In this document: positions 21,875 to 33,496 of the stretch, in pieces
Numbering within the stretch: position 1 is the first letter of the stretch
Layout: every line of letters begins with the position of its first letter
Origin: Garcia nutans
Lineage: Eukaryota > Streptophyta > Magnoliopsida > Malpighiales > Euphorbiaceae
Direction: 5' to 3'
Assembly (NCBI GenBank): GCA_947685225.1
Contig: CANTUV010000008.1
Location: 40,173,501-40,237,500 of the forward strand
DNA length: 64,000 nucleotides
Program-made: the position numbers and the translations under genes
The notes under the pieces: generated by a model
What the model was told of the DNA's origin: nothing
The model's input: the letters and a program-made list of their open reading frames with translations, nothing else
The model's database searches: none

Positions 21875-23155
21875 TGTTAGTGTATGTGCCCTAGGCCATT
21901 TATTTGGATCTTTATGTTATACATTCATTATTAATAAATGAGGTTTTATTATCATTATTGTTTGTTTGCATGTTACACAATTTTGATATTTGTCCCTGGT
22001 TTATTATTGTTATAGAGATAAAAAAATAATTCTTAACCAGTATGAACATTGATTTGATAATTATCAGATGGTTATGTGTATAGTGATACAAATCAATTTC
22101 ATAGATACTTGTTAGAGAACAATGTATTGGATAGACCCATCATGAGATTACTACATGGGTTAGTGTCATAAGTAAATCTCATGATAGTTATGTATTAATT
22201 CTTTGACTTGAGATTGTCATAGTTTCCAATATAAGGACTATTATATTTTGACATAATCAAACATTATCCGTAACTGGATAGTAATAAAGGTTATGATCAT
22301 ATATGATTGAAATTATGTAGAGGATAATGAACAATCAACATAGAATTTGTCCCTCTCTTTGAGAGAGATATCTTTTGGGCCCCTCGATGAGTAAGACTGT
22401 GAAATGCATGGCCGTGCTCAAATGAATTGATAGTGTGATCAATTTCATTTGTTTTTATCAGTCTACTTGGAGATCGAGTAATCATAAGTTTGAACAATAT
22501 AAGTATGACGTTGACCATGACTTATGTTCAAGCTAGATATCGGGATTAATGCATGTACTATTATTAGGCAAATTGGACATTCCTTATATTAACTGGGTAG
22601 TTTAACACCTTGCTAGAGGCCAATTATGACTTGTTGGTTTAATAGAGATTAAATTGACTGCCAATTAGTATGGGCCTATCGGGTCACACACAAGAATGCG
22701 CTTTGGGCTGGATATAATATTAATAATATTAATATTAGATAATAATATTTATTATTATATTATTAGATAATATATTCAGAATCCTTATTAGATTTGGATT
22801 CTGAATTTGACTTACCTTATCCAATTTCGAATTGGATTATGGAGTGAATATATTCACTCCAGACATTATGTCTTCTCATAGGAACCCTAATACGTTTTAG
22901 AGAAAACGTTTTTTCAGCCTTCGTCGTTGTAGAGAGCTAGCACTCCAGACGGTAGCATTCATGTGGATACGCGATAGAGGGTGTTTCATAATCGAGGCAT
23001 CTCTTCCAAACTGTGATTTCGAATCATCAACAGGTTAGTTCTTTGAACACTTTTGTCAAATTAAAGGAACAACATGGATCCTGATGGGAAATCAAAGATC
23101 AAAATTTTTTCGCTGCGTGTTTTTGGTTTGCTGTAATCTCGTTGATTTCCTAACA
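21875..23155 (+). repeat. I 3' LTR
   Basis: 1281 bp, TGTTAGTGTATG to CTAACA, followed by the target duplication ATGTG. It has a 10-bp deletion relative to the 5' LTR near 22541. Confidence 0.95.
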
Positions 23156-24203
23156 ATGTGAAGCTATTGTTGTTGGCTATAATGATGCAAATTAGATAAT
23201 TGAGGCATGGTTGTCAAAATGACGATGAGAAAATGAGAATGAAATTGATAATGAAATAATGAATGAATTGTGTGTCTAATATGTTATTCCATTTTGAGAG
23301 TTTTGTTGTTGGTGGCATGCCTAATGGTAACAATCTCTTGAAGCTAGGTTGGATTTGATCCTTGAAGCCAAGTTGGGTTGAAGTTTAGCATGCTTAACTC
23401 CCCTTGAAACTTGGTTGGGTCTAGTCCTTGAAGCCTAGTTGAGATGTTACAACCCTTGAAGCTAGGTTGGGTTTGGTTCTTGAAGCCATGTTGGGTTGAT
23501 ACTTAGCATGCTTTGTTCCCCTTGAAGCTTGGTTGAGCCTAATCCTTAAAGCCTAGTTGGGATAATGATAACGATAAATGTGATAATTGGACAAAAACAT
23601 TAACTTTGAAAGTTGAATGGCATATTAGTGTCTTTTGGGCCCATGCTTGTCTTTCTTTAAATGTGATTCATGAATGGTGAAACAAATGAAAATTAAGATT
23701 CAATGTAAGACTTTGAAGTATGATATTCTTATGTATTGTTCATAATATTTGAAATGTGTGACATTGGCATTGCATTGAAACATTTTGTTATTATGGTTTG
23801 TACCACTAAGCCGTTGGCTTAGCGCAATTGTGGTTCATCGCGTAGGTGACAGGGTAGAGCCAGAGAGTTCATCTAGACCGAGTCGAGTCTAGATTTTGAA
23901 GTGTTGATTGTGAGCTTAAAGATCAAAGACTGACTGCCAAACATGTATAAACTTTATATTTTGTAAAATTTGATTTTTATGTTTATGTATTTGTAAATAC
24001 CTCTACATTTTCCGCTGCATATTGAATGAATGTTTTACTTACTGTGTTTTATGATATAACTTAAATGTTTTAAGTTTGCTCATGTTATTGTATAAAGGAA
24101 TGATTGGTTTGGTTAGTAAACCGTAGCATTCCTATATTCGGTATACGTGTATTACGAGTGTGGTGGTATGTAGTATGCGTATACGGGATATAGGGGTGTT
24201 ACA

Positions 24204-24552
24204 TGAATTACCCGACTCATGATTTGGAGTTAGTAGCCATAGTTTTTGCTTTGAAATTTTAGAGACATTACTTGTATGGGGAGAAGTGTTTCATTTATAC
24301 TGATCATAATAGTTTGAAGTATTTGGGTGTTCAGAAAGAGCTGAATCTTAGACAAAGATGATGGTTAGAATTGATTAAAGACTACGACTATTTGATTGAT
24401 TATCATCCTGGCAAGGTAAATTTTATTGTTGATGCATTGAGTCGGAAGTCTTTGGCAAGTTTTACTGCTTATTCACTCGTATTGCTTGTTGAGATGAGAG
24501 CGTTGCATACTAGATTTGAGTTTTATGATGATGGTACATTGATGGCTAAATG
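24204..24552 (+). pseudogene. pol: K pol copy 1, RNase H end to linker
   Basis: Continues K pol after solo LTR H: NYPTHDLELVAIVFALKF, a TAG where E has TGG, YGEKCFIYTDHNSLKYLGVQKELNLRQR, DYHPGKVNFIVDALSRKS, then VEMRALHTRFEFYDDGTLMAK. It stops abruptly at about 24552, where sequence switches to the middle of a D-type Tat LTR. Copy 2 carries straight on through this point (59985). Confidence 0.9.
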
Positions 24553-25336
24553 AAAAATCTAGTCTCTGAATCAATTCTTGCTAAAAAGTTCAAAAAAATA
24601 AAAGTCCCTGAATAATTCTTTTAGTGTGTTATTTATAGGCAATTCAATGAAAAAAAACCTAGTATATGTCAGGGAAAATCAAAATCTATCTAGAAAAATA
24701 TTAAAAATCGAGCTAAATAAAGATTCATCAAAATTGGTCGTGGGAACGGGTTGCTGGCCAATTGCTGCATGAGGATCGAGCAGGGCGAGAAGTGTTGGCA
24801 CGCGAGCAACGAGGATTGGTGTGGAGGCTTACAGGTGAGCACGGGCCAACTGCTGTGAGGTTTGGAGTGCAAGCTACAGGCCACTGGAGTATGGCGAATT
24901 TGCTGGGCGCTGGGCATTGCTTCATGCAGGGAACTGGGGCGCAGCGATTTTGCCGCAGGCCTCATGGCCTACAGCAAATTACTTGCTGAGCGGCAGCGCT
25001 GCTGCACATCGCTCGTCGATCCGTCCGATTTTTTATTTTTTATCTTTTTTTCATATTTTTTATTTTATTTTTATTATTAAAAATAAATATTATACAATTA
25101 ATTGTATTATTAAAAATAAATAATAAACAATAAATAAAATAAATATTGTATTATTAATTATATTATTAAAAGTAAATAAATAATAAAAAAAATAAATATT
25201 ATAAAAATAAATAATAAATAATTAAAAAAAATTATATTATTAAAATAAATATTAAAGTAAATAGTAAATACCACAAAAATTATTTTGAACTATTTTAAAT
25301 ATCGGACTGGACTTGGTAAAAAATTAAGGGTCTACA
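24553..25336 (-). repeat. D 3' LTR, truncated
   Basis: 784 bp matching 57040-57820 of the D 5' LTR, including the GC-rich block (24740-25025) and the AT tract (25075-25260). It ends GGGTCTACA at 25336, the LTR start in minus-strand sense. About 1.37 kb of the LTR is missing at the left, where K pol is joined directly. Confidence 0.88.
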
Positions 25337-25350
25337 ATTTGTCTCCTGCT
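25337..25350 (-). promoter_or_regulatory. D polypurine tract
   Basis: The minus strand reads AGCAGGAGACAAAT directly before the LTR start TGTAGACCC. It is purine-rich and in the right place for plus-strand priming. Confidence 0.7.
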
Positions 25351-25440
25351 TGAACGATCTGTGATTATAACAAAAGAGAGTGAAAAGCAACATCATTTTT
25401 TACTAGGTTTAGAGCCAGGTTGGACTCCATACCAAAGGTC

Positions 25441-25697
25441 AGATTGAGTTCTAGACTCCGAAAATAATTTGGATTCTGGACCTGAGGGTGAGTTCTGGAC
25501 TCAAAAATAATTTGGGTTCTGGACCCAAGGGTGAGTTCTAGACTCAAAAATAATTTGGGTTCTGGACTTGAGAGTGAGTTTTGGACTCAAAAATAATTTG
25601 GGTTCTGGACTCAAGGTGAGTTCTGGACTAAAAAATAATTTAGGTTCTAGACCCGAGGGTGAGTTCTGGACTCAAAAATAATTTGGATTTTGGATCT
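25441..25697. repeat. 43-bp tandem array, about 6 copies
   Basis: Units begin at 25441 (partial), 25484, 25527, 25570, 25613 (42 bp) and 25655. Each has GTGAGTTCTGGACTCAAAAA followed by TAATTTGGGTTCTGGACCC. The array lies between the D 3' LTR and the TATA box of the antisense gene. Tandem arrays in the 3' untranslated region are documented for Ogre-type elements. Confidence 0.92.
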
Positions 25698-25999
25698 GAG
25701 ATATCTGTAAAAGATAATTATCGTTAGTAGGATATTAATAAAAAAATGCAAAAGAAATAGCTATTTTTTACCATACCTATATCCTCTTGCCTCCTACGTG
25801 AAAAAATATTTTAAAATTACAAAAATATTTTTAGACATGCAAATAACTGAATAATTGAATCGAATGATTTGAATATACTACTTAAATATTATTTGCACAC
25901 TATTTACTAATAGTGAATTCATTGTGGTTTTTTTTATTTTTTTTTTCATGGGAATTATTGTTTTCCCTTTTGGTTTTATCTTTTTCTTTTGCCAAATGA

Positions 26000-26010
26000 C
26001 TATATAAAGG
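26000..26010 (+). promoter_or_regulatory. TATA box of the antisense PMD gene
   Basis: CTATATAAAGG lies 118 bases upstream of the first ATG (26118). It is followed by a pyrimidine-rich leader (CACTCACTCTTTCATTC). The match to the plant TATA consensus is good; the position relative to the gene supports it. Confidence 0.6.
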
Positions 26011-26117
26011 CTCGGTGTCCACCATTTTCACTCACTCTTTCATTCAAACATAATTTCAGTTATACTTTAGATAGAGAGCTTGAGAGCATAGAGTTAAGTA
26101 GAGAGTTTAGTAAACAA

Positions 26118-28525
26118 ATGGAGAGAATGCATGCTTCAAAATCTGGTCCTCGATCCAATGCTGAGTTATTAGAATTTATTCGACGGTACAGAAATGGAAC
26201 TGTCTAGCTGGGATGCAGCTTCATCGTAGTTCTAGTCAAAAGACTTAGGTAACACTGCAATTTAATATTTTATCAACACAAATATTTATCATTTTATTTT
26301 ATTTATTATTTTTTTATTTTTAGTTATAATTTAGCATATTAGCAAATGATTTATAATAATTATCAGGAAATATTCTAATGCTAAAAATAAATTAATTAAT
26401 AGACTATTAATAAAGTTAAATAAATAGATTAAAATAGAAAGTAATGAGTAATTTCAGACTTTGAAACAATAGTATTTGTGAGATGATACACTTATCTTGT
26501 ATTGGCTTACCTTGTTCGGCATTAAGGTGATCGCTGCGTTCTTCGGGGCAAAGGGTGTGTTTACAAAGCCCGGCAATAGTATGATGTAGCGCCTTCTTGG
26601 GTGAAATGAATTATCCAAAACTGTGGTTTTGAGAGCTTTATTCTACAATTACCATATGAGGAGCCTTCGATAGACAGGAGTGTAGTTCAAGCATTTTTGG
26701 AGTGGTGGATAGACACGGCCCATACTTTTCACCTTCCTATGGGAGAGATGACCATTGGACCAGTCGATTTTACAACCATAACTTGTATCCAATACTATGG
26801 CCTTCCGGTCCCTCTTACCAATGATATCCTAACACATGAAGAAATTAAACAGTTAATTGGTATGGAATCGTCACTAAAAGAGCCCTTCAAGATAAAAATT
26901 GAGCATATTCAGAGTTATTGGATGAGTTATGATGGACGGGTTCGTAGAGAAACAGCTGAGCAAAACACTCAGGGATTTTTGTTGTATTTGTTTGGGTCGA
27001 CCATTTTATGCAGTACCGAGTTTACCATCCATTTATCGGTGTTGAGGGCCCTTGCTGATATAGATATGGTACCACTTTATGGCTAGAGTGAAGCTGGCCT
27101 TGCCTGTCTCTGTCATCGCTTAGACAATATTTGTAGGAATAAGAAATCTTTTATTGGCTTCATGGTGATAGCTGAGGTACTCTCTCCCACCATTGTCAAT
27201 TCCATTCATATATATGTATGAATTTGATTTTCATTATTATTGCAGGTATGGGCATATGATAGTAAACTTGTGAGGGTGCCTGGTATTTCCTGAGAGAGAG
27301 TTGGGTATCCGAGGTTGAATTTTTGGTTGTCCGATCGCGCAGCAGTTCCTGGCTCCCACCATGTGCACACCCAACACTATCACTTAAGTTGCTTAACCTA
27401 GGACCAGGTAACATAATGTTAGTATACTTTAAAGTTCACGTAAAAAGTTTACTTACCTTTTTGTTGTCTTGTAGGTTAATTTGGTTTGGTGGTATACTGC
27501 ATAGCGGGCGAACTGGACTCCATCCATGAATGTCACACTGCCCTACCAGCATACCCATCGAATCATTGCTAGTCCTGTATCCAATGGTTGGTTCCTCAAG
27601 GAGAGGGTGTATGACTGGTTCCTTGGTTCTATGCGACGAAGGATGCCAATGAACTACCCAGCATATACTTTAAATATTACGTCAATGCTGGAGAGTGCGT
27701 GGTAGTTAGCTTGGAATGGTTATGATGTTGAAACCTTTCTCTATTCACCAGGTGTGTTAAATAGCCAGTTTATTCTAGCAGGGCTCTTGAATTCTGACAT
27801 ATCTCCTGTTGGTGTCTAGGGGATTCCCAAGGAAGATGATAATAGTGATGAAGGAGAGTATGACGGAGAGGGAAGAGGGTCCATCCCTCATCCCGGGGCT
27901 AACACCTCTCAGGTAAACTTTTACCATTTTACCATTGCAATTGCTTCTTTTTCAACTTTTTTAAACTATTTTAATGATTATTGTAGGCTACTGGCTCATC
28001 CTGTCATGAGGCTGGACCTTCCTCTACTGCTCCTCCATTTGCTCTTTCTCACCAACTGGAAATTCCATCTCATCTGCAAGGCACTGATACGAGTTACCTG
28101 GTAGGTCTGATGATTTATGCTATATGTATGCATGATTATGTATGCTCTTACCCTTTTTTTTTTCTGACTCACAGCAGATGCTTGATGAGCAAAATAAGAA
28201 ACTGCAAGAGGAGTTAGCTGCTAGTCGCTAACAGGTTGCCCATTTTGAAAGATTATATCATCAGTCAGAGAAAAACTTCCAAGACTTCCGGTTCCAGAGA
28301 ATAAGAGATCCCGGTGCTTCATCTTCTAGGGGGCCCCACACTAATGGCCATGAGATTCCTTCGTCTACTTAAGATGATGATTGTTACAGGCCTAAATTTC
28401 AGGGTATTAGAGGTTCAGGTGCTCCTTCTTCAGGTGGACTTAGGACAAATGATATGCCTCCTCCTCCAACAGGCGATGACTTTTTCAATGCTTTGTTTGA
28501 TTATGGACCACCCCCACCTCAGTGA
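26118..28525 (+). pseudogene. Plant mobile domain (PMD) gene, antisense in D, decayed
   Basis: Protein of the plant mobile domain family (PF10536; MAIN/MAIL1 relatives). Visible: MERMHASKSGPRSNAELLEF (26118 on), CGFESFILQLPYEEPS, EWWIDTAHTFHLPMGEMTIG, DFTTITCIQYYGLPVPL (to about 26830), CSTEFTIHLSVLRALADIDM, CRNKKSFIGFM, VWAYDS, then an acidic stretch (KEDDNSDEGEYDGEG), a short coiled coil (MLDEQNKKLQEELAASR) and a Pro-rich tail ending DYGPPPPQ. Likely introns: 27177-27245, 27408-27474, 27913-27986 and 28101-28174 or 28177, all GT-AG and all phase 0; exons 27246-27407 (162), 27475-27912 (438) and 27987-28100 (114) are multiples of three. A further intron after 26248 is uncertain, as is the start of exon 2. 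Roughly a dozen stops (for example 26205, 26607 and 28228) make it a pseudogene. Confidence 0.78.
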
Positions 28526-28552
28526 ATGAAAATGTATTGACCAATCATGTAA

Positions 28553-28611
28553 AATAAATAAGAAGTATTTACTTTTGCAACTTGGACCCCCTCTCTCTTT
28601 TTTTGAATAAA
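28553..28611 (+). terminator. Poly(A) signals of the PMD gene
   Basis: AATAAA occurs at 28553-28558 and again at 28606-28611, within 90 bases after the last stop codon (28523-28525). This suits the 3' end of a plant transcript. Confidence 0.5.
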
Positions 28612-29499
28612 ACATTGACTTTGTCAAATTAGTGTTGATATACCTCAGGGCTTGATTTTCCAAATTAACATATCTATGACATGAAATATCCCAAAATTTT
28701 GAAAATATTAATTTTTAAAAATTAATTAAATGGTTTAAAAGTATATATATATAATTAAGTGGAAAAAATGTGTATATGACATATATATGTAGATATATAT
28801 AATATATACAAGTCAACATTTTTATATGGGTCAAATGTTATTTTAATGATTAAAATATTAATTAAGTGGTTAGTGGAAGATGATTTTTATGTATTAATTA
28901 AGTAATATGTTTTTACTTGGTAGAGAGTGAAAGTGGGATATTTGTGTAGTTAAAAAGGAGAGTAGTTGGATTGAGTTGAGTGGATCATTATCTTCATCTT
29001 TTTCTTTCTCCATTGAAGCCGACTGCCTCCATTAAAGGAAAAGAGAAATTTGCTTCTTGCTAACTCAAGTAATTAAAGGATTTCAATTGTTCAAGTTGGA
29101 GTTTTAAGGATTTCCTCCATATTTGGTAAGTTTCCAACTTGTTTCCTTGATTTTCTTTGGAAGTTTGTATATGTGTTAATTGGATGTTTGGTGTAGTATG
29201 TGTTAATGGTTGATATTGGTATGTTTGAAGTTCTTTTGACTAGTTAACTATGAAATTAGGGATGGAATGAAGATATGGTTAAGTTTGGTGAAGAGAATAA
29301 GAGTTTTGGGTTGTGTAATTTTTGAGTTGTGAAGTCATGGTTGTAATTGTGTATTTTTTTCTTTTAATTGAGTTGCTTTGATGTTTACACAAGTATTTTT
29401 TGGTATAATGATGGATTTGGTTGAGTTTGTATAGAGTTGAAAAGGGTAAAGAAAGATAATTTTGGATGTGACAATTATGTGTTGATATCAGGATTTTTG

Positions 29500-29860
29500 G
29501 CCTGACACACCCGGTGACACGGCCATGTCTTTAGGCATGTTGATGGTTTTGTTTTTTGTGTTGTGACACGTACAGTGACATGCCCATGTCACTAAGCGAG
29601 TCATAGCTTCTGTAATGTTATAGTATTGACACGTGCAGTGACACGCCCATGTCACTGAGCGTGTCATAGCTACTGTGTTGTAGGAGTTTTGACATGGGCA
29701 GGGATATGCCCATGTTTATGGACATGTCTTTTCTACTGTAATACAGAGCTTAGGACATGGTCATTAACATGCCCATGTCACTGAGCATGTCAAAGCTTCT
29801 GTGTTGTGGGTTTAGGGCATGGTCATTGACACGCCCGTGTTATTGAGTGTCTCATGTGTA
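29500..29860. repeat. CACG-NN-CRTG palindrome array in the G LTR
   Basis: At least four units of about 60-65 bp, each with ACACGCCCATGTCACTGAGC or a variant, alternating with GTGACACGTGCAGTGACA-type motifs. The clearest perfect core is CACGCCCGTG near 29831-29840. Confidence 0.85.
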
Positions 29861-29985
29861 GAGTTTGCCCTAGATAGTTTTTTTCCTTTATTTTTCCTAT
29901 GTGTATCTTATCCTTGTGTTGAGAGGTTTTGTTTATACCTATAAGTATGTTACTAAGTGATTATTTATAATCACATTTGGTTTAG

Positions 29986-30072
29986 GATTTGAAGAGACTT
30001 GAGTTACCTAGTCCAAGTGTTGAGGGATATCTTCGAAGAGGAAGTTGAAAGTGGTGTTTGTTGCTTTTAGAG
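29986..30072 (+). other. Exon-like block with splice-site consensus (G LTR)
   Basis: Preceded by CACATTTGGTTTAG and followed by GAG|GTAAGTACAAAC. It is 87 bp, aligned with 14585-14670 in H. Sequence inference only. Confidence 0.45.
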
Positions 30073-30438
30073 GTAAGTACAAACTTTGAATAATTACTTA
30101 TGTTGACATGACATTGGGACTTAACACATTTGGTTGAAAAATGTGTTAAGTTACTTACTACATTGTTGGTGCATGAGTAATATGCTATGATTTGTATAAT
30201 GTGAACTAAGTGCAAAATATGATAGTAACCCAAAATGTATGGGTAATGCAATTTGTTGTGTGTACATTAAATATGGTATGTAAAGTCATTGGTAATGGCT
30301 ATATTGATATAAGTGAGATATTTGAGGCATTGTGCCTAGTTTGATCATGAGAAAATGAGAAAGGATTTGATAATGGAATTATGAAAGAATTGTGTGCCTA
30401 GTATGTTATTCAATTTTCAATGTTTTGTGTTTAGCGGC

Positions 30439-32491
30439 TATAGACCCTTATATTTTTTACCCGGTCAGGTCCAATATATTTTATTTAGTCCAAAATAATT
30501 TTTGTGTTATCTTAATTAAATAATATTTGTTTTAGTATTTATTTTTTATAATTATAGTAATAAAAAATAATAAAAATAAATAAATAAATAAAAATAAATC
30601 GGCAACGAAAAAATCGGCGAGGAAAAAATTCATCGCCGAAAACAGTGGACGAAATGGCTTTGGGCCATTTTGCCCTCAGGAGTTTCCTACGAGTGAAATG
30701 GCCAAGGGCATTTCGCCCGTAGGAACTTCCTCGGGCAAAATGGCCCGCGGCCTGCCCCTCGCAATTCTTGACGCGGTTCCTCGCAGCAGCCCGCAGCAGT
30801 TTTTTCGCAAGCGAAATTTTTTCGAAGCAATTTTTTCCGAAAATAAATTCTATTTGGTTTTGGTTTCCTTTTCCTAATTAATTATAGTTTCCATAAATAA
30901 TTAGGATTAATCATATAAATTTCCTATAAATAACACTAAAAAAAGGGAAAAAAAAGAGGGGGGAATCGGACTTTGAACAGAGGACTTGAACTTTGGAATG
31001 ATGGGACTTTAAAAATTTTTACAGTGAAACAATCGGATTTTTTTTAGAGAGGAGAGGAATAAGCAAGCAAGGAATCAAGCCATTAAAGGCAGCAACCTTG
31101 CCTTTGTCCTTGTTCATCCAAGAAGCAATTTTTGGTGGAACCAACAAATGAAGGTTTGAATATCTAATTTCTTTTTTTTTCTCTTACAGTAGCTTCAATC
31201 ACTAAATTGTTTCTTTTAATTCTAAAAACCTTACAACCCTAATTTATTTCTTCTAAACCTTAGAACCTTAAATCGTCTCTTCTATTTTCAAAAACCCTAA
31301 AATTACTATTTTGTTTCTTCTAAAACTTAAGAACCCTAATCTATTTTTTCAAAACCTTAAAAACCATAATTCGTTTCTTTTGTTTCCAAAAATCTTAAAT
31401 CGTTTTGCCAAATTCCTTAAGCCCTAAAAATCAAAATAATAATCTGTTACCAAACCTATTATTTTTTTAAATCACAATATCATTATTTTCATAAAACATC
31501 CAAAACCCTCAATCTTTAAAATGTCCAGTAGCATTATTCATTTAAAAAATAGTATTAGTTACTCAAAATTCCAAAACCTATATATTAGCGGGACCGCCGT
31601 ATGGGCTCATTAAAGGGGTCAATATTCATTTGTGTATTATGAGCCCGTGTATTTAACTTTCCTTTTTCAAAAGCCCTAATTTAGTAATTAAAATTCTAAA
31701 TTCTTATTTTAAGATGCGAGCCCTAAATTATATATTTATTACTTTATTTAATTTTAGATTTGATTATGTAGTCTATTATATGCCTTGGTGGTTGATTTAT
31801 TTAATTTCAATGCTTGATTTATTTAATTTATTATGGATGAATGCTTATTATATATTTTGATTGATGTTTAATATCTTTGATAATGATTTATTTATTATGA
31901 ATGGTTATTTACTTTTATCGATTTATTTTTTATTTCCAAATATTGTAAGAGCTATGTTTCCACTTTGTGGGTACCTCATTAGTTAAATATCATGTAATTT
32001 AAATTGCTTTTATATTTTGGACTAATGTAAAGGACATGTTTCTAACTTTCGGTGGGTGTCCTATTTATTTTAGACATGAACGATGTAAGGACATGTTTCC
32101 ATCCTTGGATGGGTATCCATTTATTTGCTTTGATTTTAATATAACGATGCTTTATTTCAATTGTTGCATGTAATATGGATAATATTGCTATATTTAAGAA
32201 TTTTATAATATTAAGACCTGTAAAGGTGGCCAGTTCCAATGAACCGGGCATTGTGGGGGTGCTGGGCCATTTCTCACCTTCCCCACACGTACTTAACTTT
32301 TTAAACCTATTAGGGGGTTGGGGATTCCTTAGGAATTGAGTCATCCACCCCTTTCTTTTTTCCGGCCTGTTTGGGTGGTGACTCCATTTTCTCCGAACTT
32401 AGGTCCGTGTTCTCTAAGGCCCCGAGCCTAAACAGTGCCAAAGTCGCAAGAACCATTCCACCGGGAGTGGGGGCGAAAATCCCCGCTCACT
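30439..32491 (+). mobile_element. J: Tat-type solo LTR inside G
   Basis: 2053 bp in plus orientation, TATAGACCCTTATA to CCCCGCTCACT; both terminal dinucleotides have mutated (TG>TA, CA>CT). Perfect target duplication GCGGC (30434-30438, 32492-32496). The empty site TTGGCGGCATGC is seen in the other chromovirus LTRs, for example at 586-596. It carries a GC-rich inverted-repeat patch (30655-30760), CCCTAA-type blocks (31200-31440) and the conserved Tat LTR end. No internal region. Confidence 0.93.
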
Positions 32492-33361
32492 GCGGCATGC
32501 CTAAGATGTAACAGTCCCTTGAAGCTGGGTTGGGCTTGGTCCTTAAAGCCTAGTTGGGTTGTTACATGATGTAGCAAAACCTTGAAGCTGGGTTGGGCCT
32601 AGTCCTTGAAGCCTAGTTGGGATGTTACATATGAGGTAATCCTCATTGTGATTATAATTTGCCTTCGGGGCTTGACACATGGTGTCATCTTGGATCAAAG
32701 CAGTAACTCTGGGATTTGAATAGCATATTGGATTTTTTTGGGCCCATGCTTGTGGTTGTTTTTATGTGAATTATGAATTGTGTAACAATTGAGCAATAGA
32801 TTAAGATAGAATGTTATGAGATATAATATCCTTATGTATTGTGCATTGGCATTGCATTTTAACTATATTGTTATCAAAGTTTGTATCACTAGGCTTTTGG
32901 CTTAGCGCGATTGTGATTCATCATGCAGGTGACAGGGTAGATCTGGTTGAGCCGGAGAGTTCATCTAGATCGAGTCGAGTCTAGGCTTGAGATCTTGAGT
33001 GCAGAGTTGATTGTTGGACATCAAGATCAGAGACAAACTGCCAGCATGTATATATTTTATATTTTTGTACATTTTGACTTCATGTATATTATGTTATATT
33101 TTGATGTATATATATGTATATTCCGCAAATTATCAAAAATGTTTTGGATAAACCTTTGGTAATGAAGTTAAATATGTGTTTTAGCAAGTAATATTTTCAT
33201 CTATTATTTATATGATATCAGTTAAATGATTTAAGTTTATACATATTTTATAAGTAAAGATTTTTTTATTAAATGGGTTGTGGCATTCTTCTATCATATA
33301 TTCGTATATTACATATGTTGAGTATATGTAGTGTACGTATATAGAGTATAAGTGTGTTACA

Positions 33362-33496
33362 TGACATGACAACCCTAGTTACCATACTAAACTCAGAAAT
33401 TATTTCTATTTGAGCAAGAACTGTTGCACTTTAGATAGGCACATACACAATACTTAGCCAAAAGGTCTCATTGAGTTTAACTATTGTCTATCTCAT
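33362..33496 (-). other. D internal fragment between G and C
   Basis: 135 bp of D bounded by the TGACA and CTCAT target duplications. It joins 28681 on the left to 51934 on the right once the guests are removed. I see no coding signal. Confidence 0.75.

Larger units (their letters stand above)
15027..23155 (+). mobile_element. I: Ty1/copia retrotransposon
   Basis: A complete 8129-bp copia element with perfect target duplication ATGTG (15022-15026, 23156-23160) inside LTR H. LTRs are 15027-16318 and 21875-23155 (TGTT...AACA), differing by roughly 35 substitutions plus a 10-bp gap, about 2.7% by hand count. The iMet PBS and the polypurine tract are both intact. The order gag-protease-integrase-RT-RNase H is the copia order. 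Four in-frame stops, one frameshift, a lost start codon and a changed RT active site mean it is dead. Confidence 0.96.
13603..24203 (+). mobile_element. H: chromovirus solo LTR, split by copia I
   Basis: It starts TGTAATATCCCAAAG and ends GGTGTTACA, with perfect target duplication TGAAT (13598-13602, 24204-24208). Without copia I and its duplication it is about 2467 bp, the size of the E LTR (2584). There is no internal region, so it formed by LTR-LTR recombination. Landmarks: TATA-like TATATATAG near 13715-13735, palindrome array 14350-14460, exon-like block 14585-14670, hairpin 14717-14746, TTGAAGC/GTTGGG direct repeats 23335-23560, and the TTGGCTTAGCGC block near 23815. Confidence 0.93.
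28682..33361 (+). mobile_element. G: chromovirus solo LTR, with J inside
   Basis: It starts TGAAATATCCCAAAATTTT and ends GTGTGTTACA, with perfect target duplication TGACA (28677-28681, 33362-33366). It is about 2622 bp without J. Same family as E and H: TATA-like TATATATAATATATAC near 28793-28808, donor-like TTTGGTAAGTT (29122-29132), palindrome array 29500-29860, exon-like block 29986-30072, hairpin 30120-30150, TTGAAGCTGGGTTGGG direct repeats 32515-32635, TTGGCTTAGCGCGA near 32897. No internal coding region. Confidence 0.93.

Noticed and set aside
25365..25547. Minus-strand frame over the 43-bp array
   Set aside because: 43 is not a multiple of three, so the frame cannot persist through the array.
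29500..29860. CRISPR-like spacing of repeats in LTR G
   Set aside because: Units are imperfect palindromes with related spacers inside a plant LTR; there are no cas genes and the context is eukaryotic.
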